From Pseudomonadota bacterium (GTDB taxonomy: Bacteria > Myxococcota_A > Polyangia > Polyangiales > Polyangiaceae): a DNA stretch of 16,002 nucleotides. The position numbers were made by a program, and so were the translations under genes. Shown here piece after piece: positions 1 through 7,001 of the stretch (the first letter of the stretch is position 1; each line of letters starts with the position of its first letter). Location: the NCBI GenBank assembly GCA_003242355.1, contig QGUH01000008.1:1-16002 (forward strand), given 5' to 3'. The notes beneath the pieces were generated by a model that saw nothing but the letters and a program-made list of their open reading frames with translations, did not search any database and was not told the DNA's origin.

Positions 1-2
1 TG

Positions 3-989
3 GTGTCGCCGGGATTCGTTTTTCCCTCCGTGCCCTTTTTCCCCTTTCCCCCTGGCGTCGATCCGCCCCGTTTGCTCGCGGGCGTTCGCGGCGCTTCGGG
101 CATCGTCACGCGGCTCGCGCGGCGCGTCTCGGGCCTCGGCCGCTTGCCGGACGTCGAGCGCGCCCCGGTTCCGGCCACCCGTCGGGACGTCGACGTTCTC
201 GTCGTCGGCGGGGGCGGCGCCGGCCTCGCCGTGGCCGCGGAGCTCGGCGCGGGCACGCTCCTCGTGGACGAGGGGGCCACGCTCGGCGGCGCGCTCCTAC
301 GGCTCGATCCGGATTACGCGCGGGCGCTCGGCGAACGGGCACACGCCGCGCGCGTCGAGCTCCGCTCCAACGCGGCCGTGCTCGCCGTCTATCGCGAGCC
401 CGACGACGGAACGGGACGCCTGAGCGCGCTGATTGCCGGCGAGCCCGGCCTCGAATGGGTGCGCGCGCGGGCGGTCGTCGTCGCAACGGGAGGGCACGCG
501 CCCGTACCGGCTTTCGGCAACGGTGACCTCCCCGGAATCTTCAGCGCACGCGCCGGGCTCGAGCTCTCGTCGAGCGGCATTGCTCCCGGAGAGCGCGTCG
601 CCGTCGTCGGCTCGGGACCGTTCACGAAGGCGGCCCTCACCGCGCTCGGCACGCTCGCGATCGCGCACTTCCCGGAGCCGTCACACGTCGAGCGCGCCAC
701 GGGAAAACTCCGCGTGCGCGGCCTCGTCGTCACCACTCCCGAGGGTCAACGCCGCGTCCGCGTCGATGCCGTGCTCTTCGATGGTCCGCTCGCGCCCGCG
801 TTCGAGCTCGCCGTTCAGGCTGGAGGGCGCGTCCGCTTCACACCCGGCGTGGGTTACCTGCCCGAGCTCGACGGCGAATCGCGCGCGGCGGCCGGCGTGT
901 GGTGCGCCGGCCGCGTCACGGGCGCGCCGCTGCCCGCGGGTGAAGCGGCGCGCATCGCCGCCTCGATCCGCAGCTTTCTCGCCGGTTGA
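3..989 (+). CDS. FAD-dependent oxidoreductase, sarcosine oxidase alpha/HcnB-like, probably 5'-truncated by the window edge
   Basis: Likely a flavoprotein subunit of an amine or sarcosine-type dehydrogenase. A dinucleotide-binding motif, VVGGGGAG, lies near residues 67-74, followed by an acidic residue (E90) suited to the FAD ribose and by GGALLRLDP. A second motif, VAVVGSGP, lies near residue 200, and ATGGHAPVP marks the usual strand between the two domains. GVWCAGRVTG near the C-terminus is the typical second FAD contact. The segment before the first motif (SGLGRLPD) resembles the linker that precedes the flavin domain in SoxA-type alpha subunits. The gene therefore probably starts upstream of base 1, and the GTG at base 3 is only the first in-window candidate. 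The stop is TGA at 987-989. The substrate cannot be read from the sequence. The family call is solid; the sarcosine oxidase-like assignment is tentative. Confidence 0.7.
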   Translation: MSPGFVFPSVPFFPFPPGVDPPRLLAGVRGASGIVTRLARRVSGLGRLPDVERAPVPATRRDVDVLVVGGGGAGLAVAAELGAGTLLVDEGATLGGALLRLDPDYARALGERAHAARVELRSNAAVLAVYREPDDGTGRLSALIAGEPGLEWVRARAVVVATGGHAPVPAFGNGDLPGIFSARAGLELSSSGIAPGERVAVVGSGPFTKAALTALGTLAIAHFPEPSHVERATGKLRVRGLVVTTPEGQRRVRVDAVLFDGPLAPAFELAVQAGGRVRFTPGVGYLPELDGESRAAAGVWCAGRVTGAPLPAGEAARIAASIRSFLAG

Positions 990-1460
990 CCGATCCTGCG
1001 CGCGCACCGTCCGGCGCCGCTTCGTACAATCCGCCCGCGAACCCAAACGGCATCCAGTCGCGTCCAGCCTGCCGCCCCCCCCGCTGCAGTCACCCCGGCG
1101 TCGCTGATGGTCACAGTCGAGCCCTCTGCCCGTCACTTCGCCGAACGCCGTGTACTCGGCGGTGAACGGGACGTCGTTGCCGTTCGCGACGTTCACGACG
1201 CGACGCGGGGAGCCGAGGTCGTCGGTGATCACGCGGTACGTGGCGCCGCCGCGTACGACGTAGTCCGGACGTGGGGCTTGGAGCCGTAGACGAAGCGCGC
1301 GACCAAGCTGCCGGCGCCATCGAGCTCCGCGACGGGTTTGAGTTGGTCGCGGTAGAGCCACTGTTTGACGAGGATGCCGTTGGGGTTGCCCCGCGTGCTG
1401 CGCGGCGCTCGAGGCGTGGCCACCCGCCCGTCCTCGGCGGCTTCGCCGCCTGCGGGCGGT

Positions 1461-1569
1461 CGACCTCCCCCAAACTCGTGCTCGCGCGCGCTCGTGGACG
1501 AACCTCGGATCTGCCGACACCCAAGACGTCCCTACGGCGCGCGCTGCGCGCGAGCGGGGGAGGTAGTCG
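1461..1569. repeat. Short imperfect inverted-repeat element inside the RHS remnant
   Basis: The left arm starts CGACCTCCCCC (1461-1471), followed by GCTCGCGCGC (1480-1489). The right arm contains GCGCGCGAGC (1546-1555), then GGGGGAGG-TA-GTCG (1556-1569). The two arms are near reverse complements, with a 2-base bulge and a few mismatches, and enclose about 55 bases with no coding sense. It lies exactly where RHS similarity is lost between pieces 1 and 2. This fits a small MITE-like or extragenic palindromic insertion, but no target-site duplication was identified. Confidence 0.45.
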
Positions 1570-1613
1570 CTGAGCGGCCCGCGATTGATACGAGTCTCCT
1601 GCTCGAGTCGCGC

Positions 1614-1633
1614 CATGGGCGTGAGCGCCCATG
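1614..1633. repeat. Perfect 8-bp hairpin within the RHS remnant
   Basis: CATGGGCG (1614-1621), a TGAG loop and CGCCCATG (1626-1633) form a perfect stem-loop. A second one, GGCGGC-TTC-GCCGCC, lies at 1436-1450. Neither is followed by a T-run on either strand, so neither looks like an intrinsic terminator. They add to the palindrome-rich character of the degenerated part of the pseudogene. Confidence 0.5.
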
Positions 1634-2177
1634 CGGGGCGTGCGATCGTGTGGGAGGCACACGTCGAAGGGTGCCGGCGAGAGAGCGAGCCTTCGCCCAG
1701 CGAAGCGGCCGGGCTTCGCCGGACGGCGCACGTTCTGCGTGACGAGGCCGTGCTGCGAGTGGCGCGTGAGGCGAAGGGCGTCGGACGAAACGGGGTTGCA
1801 CGTCGTGGGCGAGGCGCAGGTGAGCAACAAGTGGTTGTCGTAGCCGAAGACGACTTGCTGCGGGCTGCCGCTCGCCCCGGTGAGGGTTTCGCCCGTGACT
1901 GCGAAGTTCGAATCGTAGGTCCAAGCAATGTCGCCGGCTACCGCCCCGCGGGATCGTCCGACGCGCAACCGATCCGAGCGCACGTACGTCTACACGCTTG
2001 CTGGCTTCAGCGCGACCGCCCACGAGGACCTTGGCCAGGCGGATTAGAGGTGCCTCTTCGGCGTCATCGCCGGCGGCGGTCGCGCCGTGTCCGCGTTGCC
2101 CAGGGTCGAGTTCGATCGATCCGCCCGATCGGCGTTTCGGATGAGGACTGGACCGTGTCGAGAGATTTCTCGGCCGT

Positions 2178-3107
2178 TTACAGCTCCACGATGGTGAGGC
2201 GGCCGGTGCCGATGCGGAGTTGGCGGGTGCGGGGGCGGCGTTCGACGATGCTTGCGGCGTCGGAGATGCCGAGTGAGGCGAACTGTTTTCGCAAGCGGAA
2301 CACCTCGAGGTTGAGCTGGGGCAACCCGATGCCGAGATCGCTCGCGAGATCCTCCTGGTATACCCAGCCGCACGTGGTCTCGGGGAGCGCTTCGGCGGCG
2401 TCGGCGAGGCGCCGGCGAGCGAGCGTGAGGAGTAGATAATTGTGGCTGCGCGCGCCGAGCTCGATCTCGGCGCTGCCTGCCGCCACACGCAGCTCGACGT
2501 GTTCTTCGTCGCGAGAGACCGAGAACGTGAGGTGAAGGTGCCGGACTTCGAGCTCGAGGAAGGGATTGGCGAGCGTCGTCTTCGGGATTTGCTCCGTGCA
2601 ACAGAACTTCCACAACCGGCCATCGACCTGGAAGCTCTGCAAGTTCGTGATCGGCGTCGTGGATTCGTCGGGTTGCTCGAGCAGCCAGCCGCCGTCGGCA
2701 GCGCGATAAATCGTGACGCGCGGATCGTCGTTCGAGGGCAACGCGAGCAAGTCGCCCTCTGCCAGCACGGGCTCGCCGCCGTCCTCGGGAATCGCCATCA
2801 CTTGCGGCGGCGCCACGTCGATGAGCTCGAACTCCTGCTCTATCTTGCCGAACGCGATCCGGGCGCCGCGTTCCAGCCGATATTCCTTGCCGGGTTGGAT
2901 GCGCGCCCCTTCGAGGTACGTCCCGTTGCGGCTCCCGAGGTCCTTGAGCTCCCAGCCCGCGTCCGTCCAGCGCACGATCGCGTGCTGCGCGGACACGTAG
3001 CGTTCGGCGAGCCTCAGCGCAGAAGAAGGAGCACGCCCGACGAGGTGTTCCGGCTCGAGGAGAAGAATGCGGCCCGTCGAGACTTCGCGAATCGCACCCA
3101 TGGTCAT
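2178..3107 (-). CDS. FHA domain protein with C-terminal winged-helix (OmpR/PhoB-type) region
   Basis: The N-terminal FHA domain (about residues 5-95) has the classic phosphothreonine-binding signature: GR at 24-25, SAQH at 39-42 and LGSRNGT at 57-63. Residues 100-190 form a beta-rich linker of unknown type. Residues 220-305 look like a winged helix of the Trans_reg_C type. They include LLLTLARRR, EDLASDLGI, LNLEVFRLRKQF and a final ERRPRTRQLRIG hairpin, the place where PhoB-type domains end in a recognition helix and wing. The expected role is a transcription factor, or scaffold, that reads kinase-generated phosphothreonine. Its ATG overlaps the tfuA stop as ATGA (3104-3107), so it is translationally coupled and is the last gene of the operon. 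A second ATG two codons in is an alternative start. The kinase that starts the operon is the obvious partner, by inference. Confidence 0.85.
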   Translation of the reverse strand: MTMGAIREVSTGRILLLEPEHLVGRAPSSALRLAERYVSAQHAIVRWTDAGWELKDLGSRNGTYLEGARIQPGKEYRLERGARIAFGKIEQEFELIDVAPPQVMAIPEDGGEPVLAEGDLLALPSNDDPRVTIYRAADGGWLLEQPDESTTPITNLQSFQVDGRLWKFCCTEQIPKTTLANPFLELEVRHLHLTFSVSRDEEHVELRVAAGSAEIELGARSHNYLLLTLARRRLADAAEALPETTCGWVYQEDLASDLGIGLPQLNLEVFRLRKQFASLGISDAASIVERRPRTRQLRIGTGRLTIVEL

Positions 3108-4468
3108 CCCGCCATCTCCGCCCCTAATAGTCGTGAGTACAGGTATTCACGCAGCGCTTCGCGCTCGAGCGCCGCGCGATCCGGCAGGCCGAGCCTCCGA
3201 ATCAGCCCTTCGATTCGATCCTCCCCGGCGACTGCGCACCCGAGCCGCTGCTCCAAGTACCAGGCGAGCACGCGTCCCTTGTCCTCCCCCACTCGTTCCG
3301 GCGTCGTGTCACTGAGCCCGCGCGCAGCGAGGGCCCGCTCCTTTTCTCGAGCGCGCTCGACGAACTCGGCGTACTCGCCGCGGAGCCGCAGCTCGTCGAG
3401 CACGTGCTGGTCGAGCTCCGACTGCACCAGGAGCGAAGCCCACTCCTGCTCCGCCAGGCGCTCGAGCATCGCCCGGTACTGCTCGCGGGTGAGCGCGCAC
3501 GCCGCGAGCCAGCGGTCGAAAGCCTCGCCGGACTCGAGCCCGCGGGCACACCGAAACTCGTGGTCGCGCCGCGCGAGCTCCTCCGCCGGCACCCGGAACG
3601 AGGCCCGTCGGGCGAGCAGCCCCGCGAGCGCCCGCTCGTACGCGGAAGCGAGCACGGCGCGCCCGCGCTCGCCGGCCTGCCGCACCTCGGCCGTGACGAG
3701 CTCGGCAGAAACGTTCGAGCCGCCGAGGATCGGCGGCTGCGCGTCGGCCCACTGAACCACCTGATCCCACGCCTCCGTGTGGCTCAGCGAAAACGGGCGC
3801 TCCGGCGCGGCCTCGCCGCGCTCGCGCAACCGACGGAGCTCGCGCAGCACGAGCAGCGCATCCTCGCGCTTCTGGTCCACGCGCCGGGTCTCGATGAACG
3901 TCTGCAAGCGCTCGGCCACCGAGCGATCGCCGCCGGCCTCGAGCCAGCGCGACAAGAGCTCCGGATACGTGCGCTCCGGATAGAACAGGCGCTTGGCGAG
4001 CGCGACGATGCGTTCGTGCTCGCTCTCTCCGATGACTCCCTCGCGCAGCGCGGCCTCGAGCGTCGCGCGCACGTTGACCATCGCCTCGGAGGTGGGGCGG
4101 TACCCGAAGCTCGCGTCGAGATGGGCGACCGCGACCTCGTCGTCGTCTTCGAGCGCCTCGGACGCGTACGCTTCGAAGATGCGCCCGACGCCCTGCATGC
4201 CGAAGCGTGCGAGCTCCGCCGCCCGCAGCGCGCCCATGCTGCCGCCCCCGACGACGTGAATGCCCCGCGCGAGCGCCCAGAGGATCTCCTTGTGCCAGAC
4301 CGCGGGAACGCTCTCGAACACGCCGTCGACGATGCCGATTGCGAATGGCTGCTCCCGCGCCACGCGATAGACGTCGCCTTGCCCAGCGGGCGGCAGGTAA
4401 ATGGCGTCGAGCTCTGCGCGGGCGGCGTCGACGGGAAGCGTGGGCCCCAGGAAGACGACGACGGTCAT
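3104..4468 (-). CDS. TfuA-like protein, extended form
   Basis: TfuA proteins partner with YcaO enzymes in backbone thioamide formation, as in thiovarsolin-type RiPPs and methanogen McrA thioglycine, and in trifolitoxin biosynthesis. The N-terminal core (about 1-200) has the family motifs: VVVFLGPTLP at 3-12, IVDGVFESVPAVWHKEIL at 46-63, and GGGSMGALRAAEL at 74-86, followed by GMQGVGRIFEAY. Residues about 200-454 form a long, charged, mostly helical extension without a recognised motif. This makes the protein roughly twice the length of a minimal TfuA. The ATG at 4466-4468 overlaps the ycaO stop by 4 nt (ATGA), so the two are coupled and probably act as one complex. In thioamidation models TfuA supplies or channels the sulfur. 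What the C-terminal half adds is unknown; substrate or sulfur-donor docking is a guess. Confidence 0.9.
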   Translation of the reverse strand: MTVVVFLGPTLPVDAARAELDAIYLPPAGQGDVYRVAREQPFAIGIVDGVFESVPAVWHKEILWALARGIHVVGGGSMGALRAAELARFGMQGVGRIFEAYASEALEDDDEVAVAHLDASFGYRPTSEAMVNVRATLEAALREGVIGESEHERIVALAKRLFYPERTYPELLSRWLEAGGDRSVAERLQTFIETRRVDQKREDALLVLRELRRLRERGEAAPERPFSLSHTEAWDQVVQWADAQPPILGGSNVSAELVTAEVRQAGERGRAVLASAYERALAGLLARRASFRVPAEELARRDHEFRCARGLESGEAFDRWLAACALTREQYRAMLERLAEQEWASLLVQSELDQHVLDELRLRGEYAEFVERAREKERALAARGLSDTTPERVGEDKGRVLAWYLEQRLGCAVAGEDRIEGLIRRLGLPDRAALEREALREYLYSRLLGAEMAG

Positions 4469-5742
4469 CGCTGCTCCGCCAACGCGTCGAGCTTTGCCCG
4501 GGCGCGCGGCCCCGGCGCGTACCCTTGCACGTGGTGATACGTCTCGAGCCCGGGCACGATCACGCGCAGCACCGGAATCGAAAACTCCCGCTTCGAGAGG
4601 TCGACCACGACGACCTCCGTGATCCCGACGCTCCGGAGCCCCTCGAGGATCCGCGCCAGATCCGCCTCGAAGCTCGGCGCCGGGTGGCTCGGCACCGCCG
4701 AAAACGGGCGCGTGCCCGGCTCACGCAACGCGGCCCGGGCCCGGTCGGCGAGGCCCTCGTCGCTCGCGACGCCGTAGCGAGCGCGCCCATTGTCGTCGCG
4801 AGACCCAGCAATCAACGTGAGCCGCCCCTGAGCGGCCTCGGTGAGGGCGCGCGCGAGCGCAATCTCGCGTACCGGATGACACCCCATGCCCTCGACGGGG
4901 GGAAGCCGCCGAAAAGCCCCCTGCTCCCGGTCGACGATCACGCAGCGCACGACGGGAATGCCCACGTCCGAGGTCGCGTCCCAAACGCCCACGGCGACGC
5001 CGGCGCGCTCGTACAAGTCGAGCAACATCCGCGCGTCGGGATCGGTGATACCGTCCAGATCGATCCGCATTGCGGCCTGTCGCTCCGCGGACTCGAGCCG
5101 GAACAGCGCCACCGCGTCGCGTTCGATCACCTCGCACAGGCCGTGCACGAGGGCCTCGATGGGATGGTTGCCCGAGGCGAGCCCGTTCGAGCTCATCACG
5201 AAGCAGCCGCTTCCGGTCGGAAGCGGCAGGGTGTAGTTCGTGTGCACGAGCTCGTAGGGCACCCAGCAGGGCTCCGAGCCGAAGAGCTCGATGCCCTGAA
5301 TCCAGAGCAGAGACTCGTTGGGGTGGAATCGGCTCGGTGAAATGCGCGGCAGCTTCGCGACGTCCGCGAGCCGATGCGAAAAACGAAGCTCGTTCCAGGT
5401 CGCGAGCTTGAGCGGAAGCGTGATCCGTTCCGCGTGGTAAAGCTCGATGCTCTCCATGAGGCCCGACGCTCGAGCGGCGTCGAGGTCGAGCCCCTTTCCT
5501 TGAGAGACGGCGAGGGAGCGGGCGTTCGGGCGACACACCATCACCACGGGGATCCCGATGCAATCGAGACCCGTGACGTTGGCCACACGCGTGATCCCGA
5601 GCGGCCCGAAGAGCGCTCGTGCGCGCGCCACCGTCTCTGCCGGCGGCACGACGCGCTCGGTCCCACGCGTGACGGCCTTGGGCGTCGGAGCGGCCCCAGC
5701 GAGCGGACCGCTCCGTGCGTCTCGAAGGCCACTCGCAACCAT
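4465..5742 (-). CDS. YcaO-domain ATP-dependent cyclodehydratase/thioamidase
   Basis: YcaO enzymes use ATP to activate a peptide-backbone amide oxygen. With TfuA alongside, the usual outcome is backbone thioamidation; azoline formation is the alternative. ATP/Mg-binding motifs are in order: VSQGKG (79-84) with E97 and E100 in ASGLMESIE; SSNGLASGNHPIEAL (184-198) with E204 and E207 in CEVIERD; and EGMGCHPVREIALARALTEA (284-303) followed by AAQGR. The domain closes with LRVIVPGLE (392-400). The C-terminus (LAEQR) lacks the PxPxP tail common in azoline-forming YcaOs, which slightly favours the thioamide role. There is no separate E1-like/ocin-ThiF partner in the window. The gene starts 19 nt after the 98-residue gene and overlaps tfuA. 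The Shine-Dalgarno (GAGCGGG) is only moderate and abuts the ATG. All key acidic residues appear intact. Confidence 0.93.
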   Translation of the reverse strand: MVASGLRDARSGPLAGAAPTPKAVTRGTERVVPPAETVARARALFGPLGITRVANVTGLDCIGIPVVMVCRPNARSLAVSQGKGLDLDAARASGLMESIELYHAERITLPLKLATWNELRFSHRLADVAKLPRISPSRFHPNESLLWIQGIELFGSEPCWVPYELVHTNYTLPLPTGSGCFVMSSNGLASGNHPIEALVHGLCEVIERDAVALFRLESAERQAAMRIDLDGITDPDARMLLDLYERAGVAVGVWDATSDVGIPVVRCVIVDREQGAFRRLPPVEGMGCHPVREIALARALTEAAQGRLTLIAGSRDDNGRARYGVASDEGLADRARAALREPGTRPFSAVPSHPAPSFEADLARILEGLRSVGITEVVVVDLSKREFSIPVLRVIVPGLETYHHVQGYAPGPRARAKLDALAEQR

Positions 5743-5761
5743 GCCCGCTCGCTGCTCGCGC

Positions 5762-6058
5762 CTACTTGTTCGTGTCTCCGGAGGCTTTGGGAGCCACGTT
5801 GTTCTTGAGAATCGCCTGGAGGTTCACGACCGTACAAATCTGACCGATCCCCACTGCCAAGTCCGGCGGGATGAAGGTCAGGTACGATCCGAACTCCTTC
5901 AACTGATTGATGATGCCGAGCCCCGCGGCAGCCTCGGGCCCGTCGCTCTTCATCAGATAGTCTTTGTTTTCCCAGACTTCTCGAGTAAGCTTGTACACTT
6001 TTCCGTCGTCGGCGATGACGACCAGCGTGTAATTCGGATCGGCTTTTCCGTCGCTCAT
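5762..6058 (-). CDS. 98-residue protein of unknown family; candidate substrate/precursor of the YcaO-TfuA pair
   Basis: I do not recognise a family. The N-terminal part (9-38) looks like a small beta/alpha unit (YTLVVIADDGKVYKLT, then REVWENKDYLM). An Ala/Gly-rich turn follows (AAAGLGI, 44-50), then an amphipathic or hydrophobic helical half with a single Cys (C75 in GIGQICTVV) and a polar C-terminal tail (NNVAPKASGDTNK). No GG cleavage site, Nif11-like or nitrile-hydratase-like leader was seen. The gene has a clear Shine-Dalgarno (AAGGGAGAA) ahead of its ATG, starts 3 nt after the SDR stop and ends 19 nt before ycaO. By hand count, bases 5761-6060 are about 56% GC, well below the neighbouring biosynthetic genes. 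Size and position make it the best in-cluster candidate for the modified polypeptide. It could equally be a small accessory protein. Confidence 0.75.
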   Translation of the reverse strand: MSDGKADPNYTLVVIADDGKVYKLTREVWENKDYLMKSDGPEAAAGLGIINQLKEFGSYLTFIPPDLAVGIGQICTVVNLQAILKNNVAPKASGDTNK

Positions 6059-6061
6059 GGA

Positions 6062-7000
6062 TCAGTTCTCCCTTGTTTCGTGGTACTGTGGACGAACCCC
6101 CACACGTTGAAGCCACGCAGCGGCGTACTCCCGCACCGTACGAAGCTTGCCCGGAAGGAGCTCCAGTGCCGGGCGCATGTCGACCGCGTGCCCGCGAGCC
6201 GTCGTCAGCATGATCGCGGCATACGCTTCTTCGAGCTCGTTGGTCGCTCCTTTGAGCTGCGCTTCCAGCGCCGATTCGGGCACGTGCTCGATGGTGCACT
6301 CGGGAGCTCCGAGCTCTCGGAAGATCTCGACCACGTTGAGTGGACTCAGCGGGTCCGGCCCTCCGAGCACCAGCGTCTTGCCGGCGAGCGCTTCCGTTTC
6401 CGCTGCGGCCGCCGAGAACCGCGCGACATCGGCCACGGAGATCCAGCTCATTCTCTCTCGGCCCGTCCCGAACACCCGCACGCTGCCCCCGACGGGGTCG
6501 AACCCGAGCATCGGGCTCAGCCACACCTCGGTGAAGTTGACCGGCTGCAGGATGGTCCAGGTCAGGCGTCGAGAGGACCGGAGACGCTCTTCCACGCCAC
6601 GTTTCGCACGCTGCAACGCGTAGTCGATGTCCGAAGGTGGAAAAGAGACGAAAACGAAGTGTCCGACGCCCGCCTCCTCGGCGGCCTCGACGAGCGCGAG
6701 TTGACCGAGGCGGTCCACCGTCTCGATGGAGTCGCCTTCACGACGCGAGACCGTGGCGGATGCGGTGGAGATGACCGCCGAGGCCTCCCGGCACACCGCC
6801 CGCAGCGAATCGACGTCCTTGAGGTCGGCAGGAACGAGCTCGGCGCCGCACGCTTCGAGCTCCCGCCGCTTTTCCTCGGAGGCGCCGGGCCGCACCACGG
6901 CACGAACGGAGCGCCCCGCGTCGCGCAAGAGCCGAACGATGTTGCACCCGAGGAGCCCGGTCGCGCCGACGACCAGAACTGGCTTCTTCGGCGTCTGCAT
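6062..7000 (-). CDS. Atypical short-chain dehydrogenase/reductase, NmrA-like NAD(P)-binding protein
   Basis: A Rossmann fold is clear at the N-terminus, with VLVVGATGLLG at residues 8-18 (GxTGxxG pattern) and R34/R38 (RAVVRPG) placed for NADP phosphate. VPADLKD and VISTASAT are the usual next elements of NmrA/SDR-a proteins. The catalytic YxxxK is not in its usual form: the sequence is DYALQRAKRG, with five residues between Tyr and Lys. It may therefore act as a redox sensor or on an unusual substrate rather than as a classical dehydrogenase. Later elements (ILQPVNFTEVWLSP, VRVFGTGRERMSWISVADVA) fit the family. I place the start at the ATG at 7000, one base after the upstream stop and preceded by GAGGGG. 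An ATG 33 nt further upstream would overlap the previous gene. It may tailor the product, but the substrate is unknown. Confidence 0.85.
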   Translation of the reverse strand: MQTPKKPVLVVGATGLLGCNIVRLLRDAGRSVRAVVRPGASEEKRRELEACGAELVPADLKDVDSLRAVCREASAVISTASATVSRREGDSIETVDRLGQLALVEAAEEAGVGHFVFVSFPPSDIDYALQRAKRGVEERLRSSRRLTWTILQPVNFTEVWLSPMLGFDPVGGSVRVFGTGRERMSWISVADVARFSAAAAETEALAGKTLVLGGPDPLSPLNVVEIFRELGAPECTIEHVPESALEAQLKGATNELEEAYAAIMLTTARGHAVDMRPALELLPGKLRTVREYAAAWLQRVGVRPQYHETREN

Positions 7001-7001
7001 G

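Larger units (their letters stand above)
1113..1938 (-). pseudogene. RHS/YD-repeat protein remnant, frameshifted and truncated
   Basis: Three pieces of one RHS-family protein lie in order on the minus strand but in three reading frames. Piece 1 (about 1935-1735) reads IAWTYDSNFAVTGETLTG and VVFGYDNHLLLT, typical YD repeats. Piece 2 (about 1387-1268) reads NGILVKQWLYRDQLKPVAEL and then ARFVYGSKPHV. Piece 3 (about 1268-1113) reads PDYVVRGGATYRVITDDLGS, then TAEYTAFGEV. The last two are the conserved RHS core region. At about 1268-1270, adding one C would join them as KPHV-PDYVV, so a single-base deletion explains that break. The 350 bases between pieces 1 and 2 have lost RHS similarity and contain an inverted-repeat element. 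The usual ending of the RHS core (FGFAGGLYD, RDYD) and a toxin tip are absent. RHS proteins normally deliver variable C-terminal toxins or act at the cell surface; this copy cannot. Confidence 0.8.

Noticed and set aside
1979..2047. Plus-strand reading RTYVYTLAGF, which looks like an RHS YD-repeat
   Set aside because: The surrounding plus-strand frame has no further RHS repeats and hits a stop at 2045-2047. The genuine RHS pieces are on the minus strand, and ACGTACGT is palindromic, which can mimic the motif.
2158..2172. CGAGA-GATT-TCTCG hairpin just past the FHA gene stop as an intrinsic terminator
   Set aside because: The stem is only 5 bp and there is no T-run, so it is not listed as a terminator.
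2442..3755. 437-codon plus-strand frame opposite the FHA and TfuA genes
   Set aside because: The opposite strand encodes unmistakable FHA and TfuA domains. The plus-strand translation shows no recognisable motif and turns Arg/Ser-rich.
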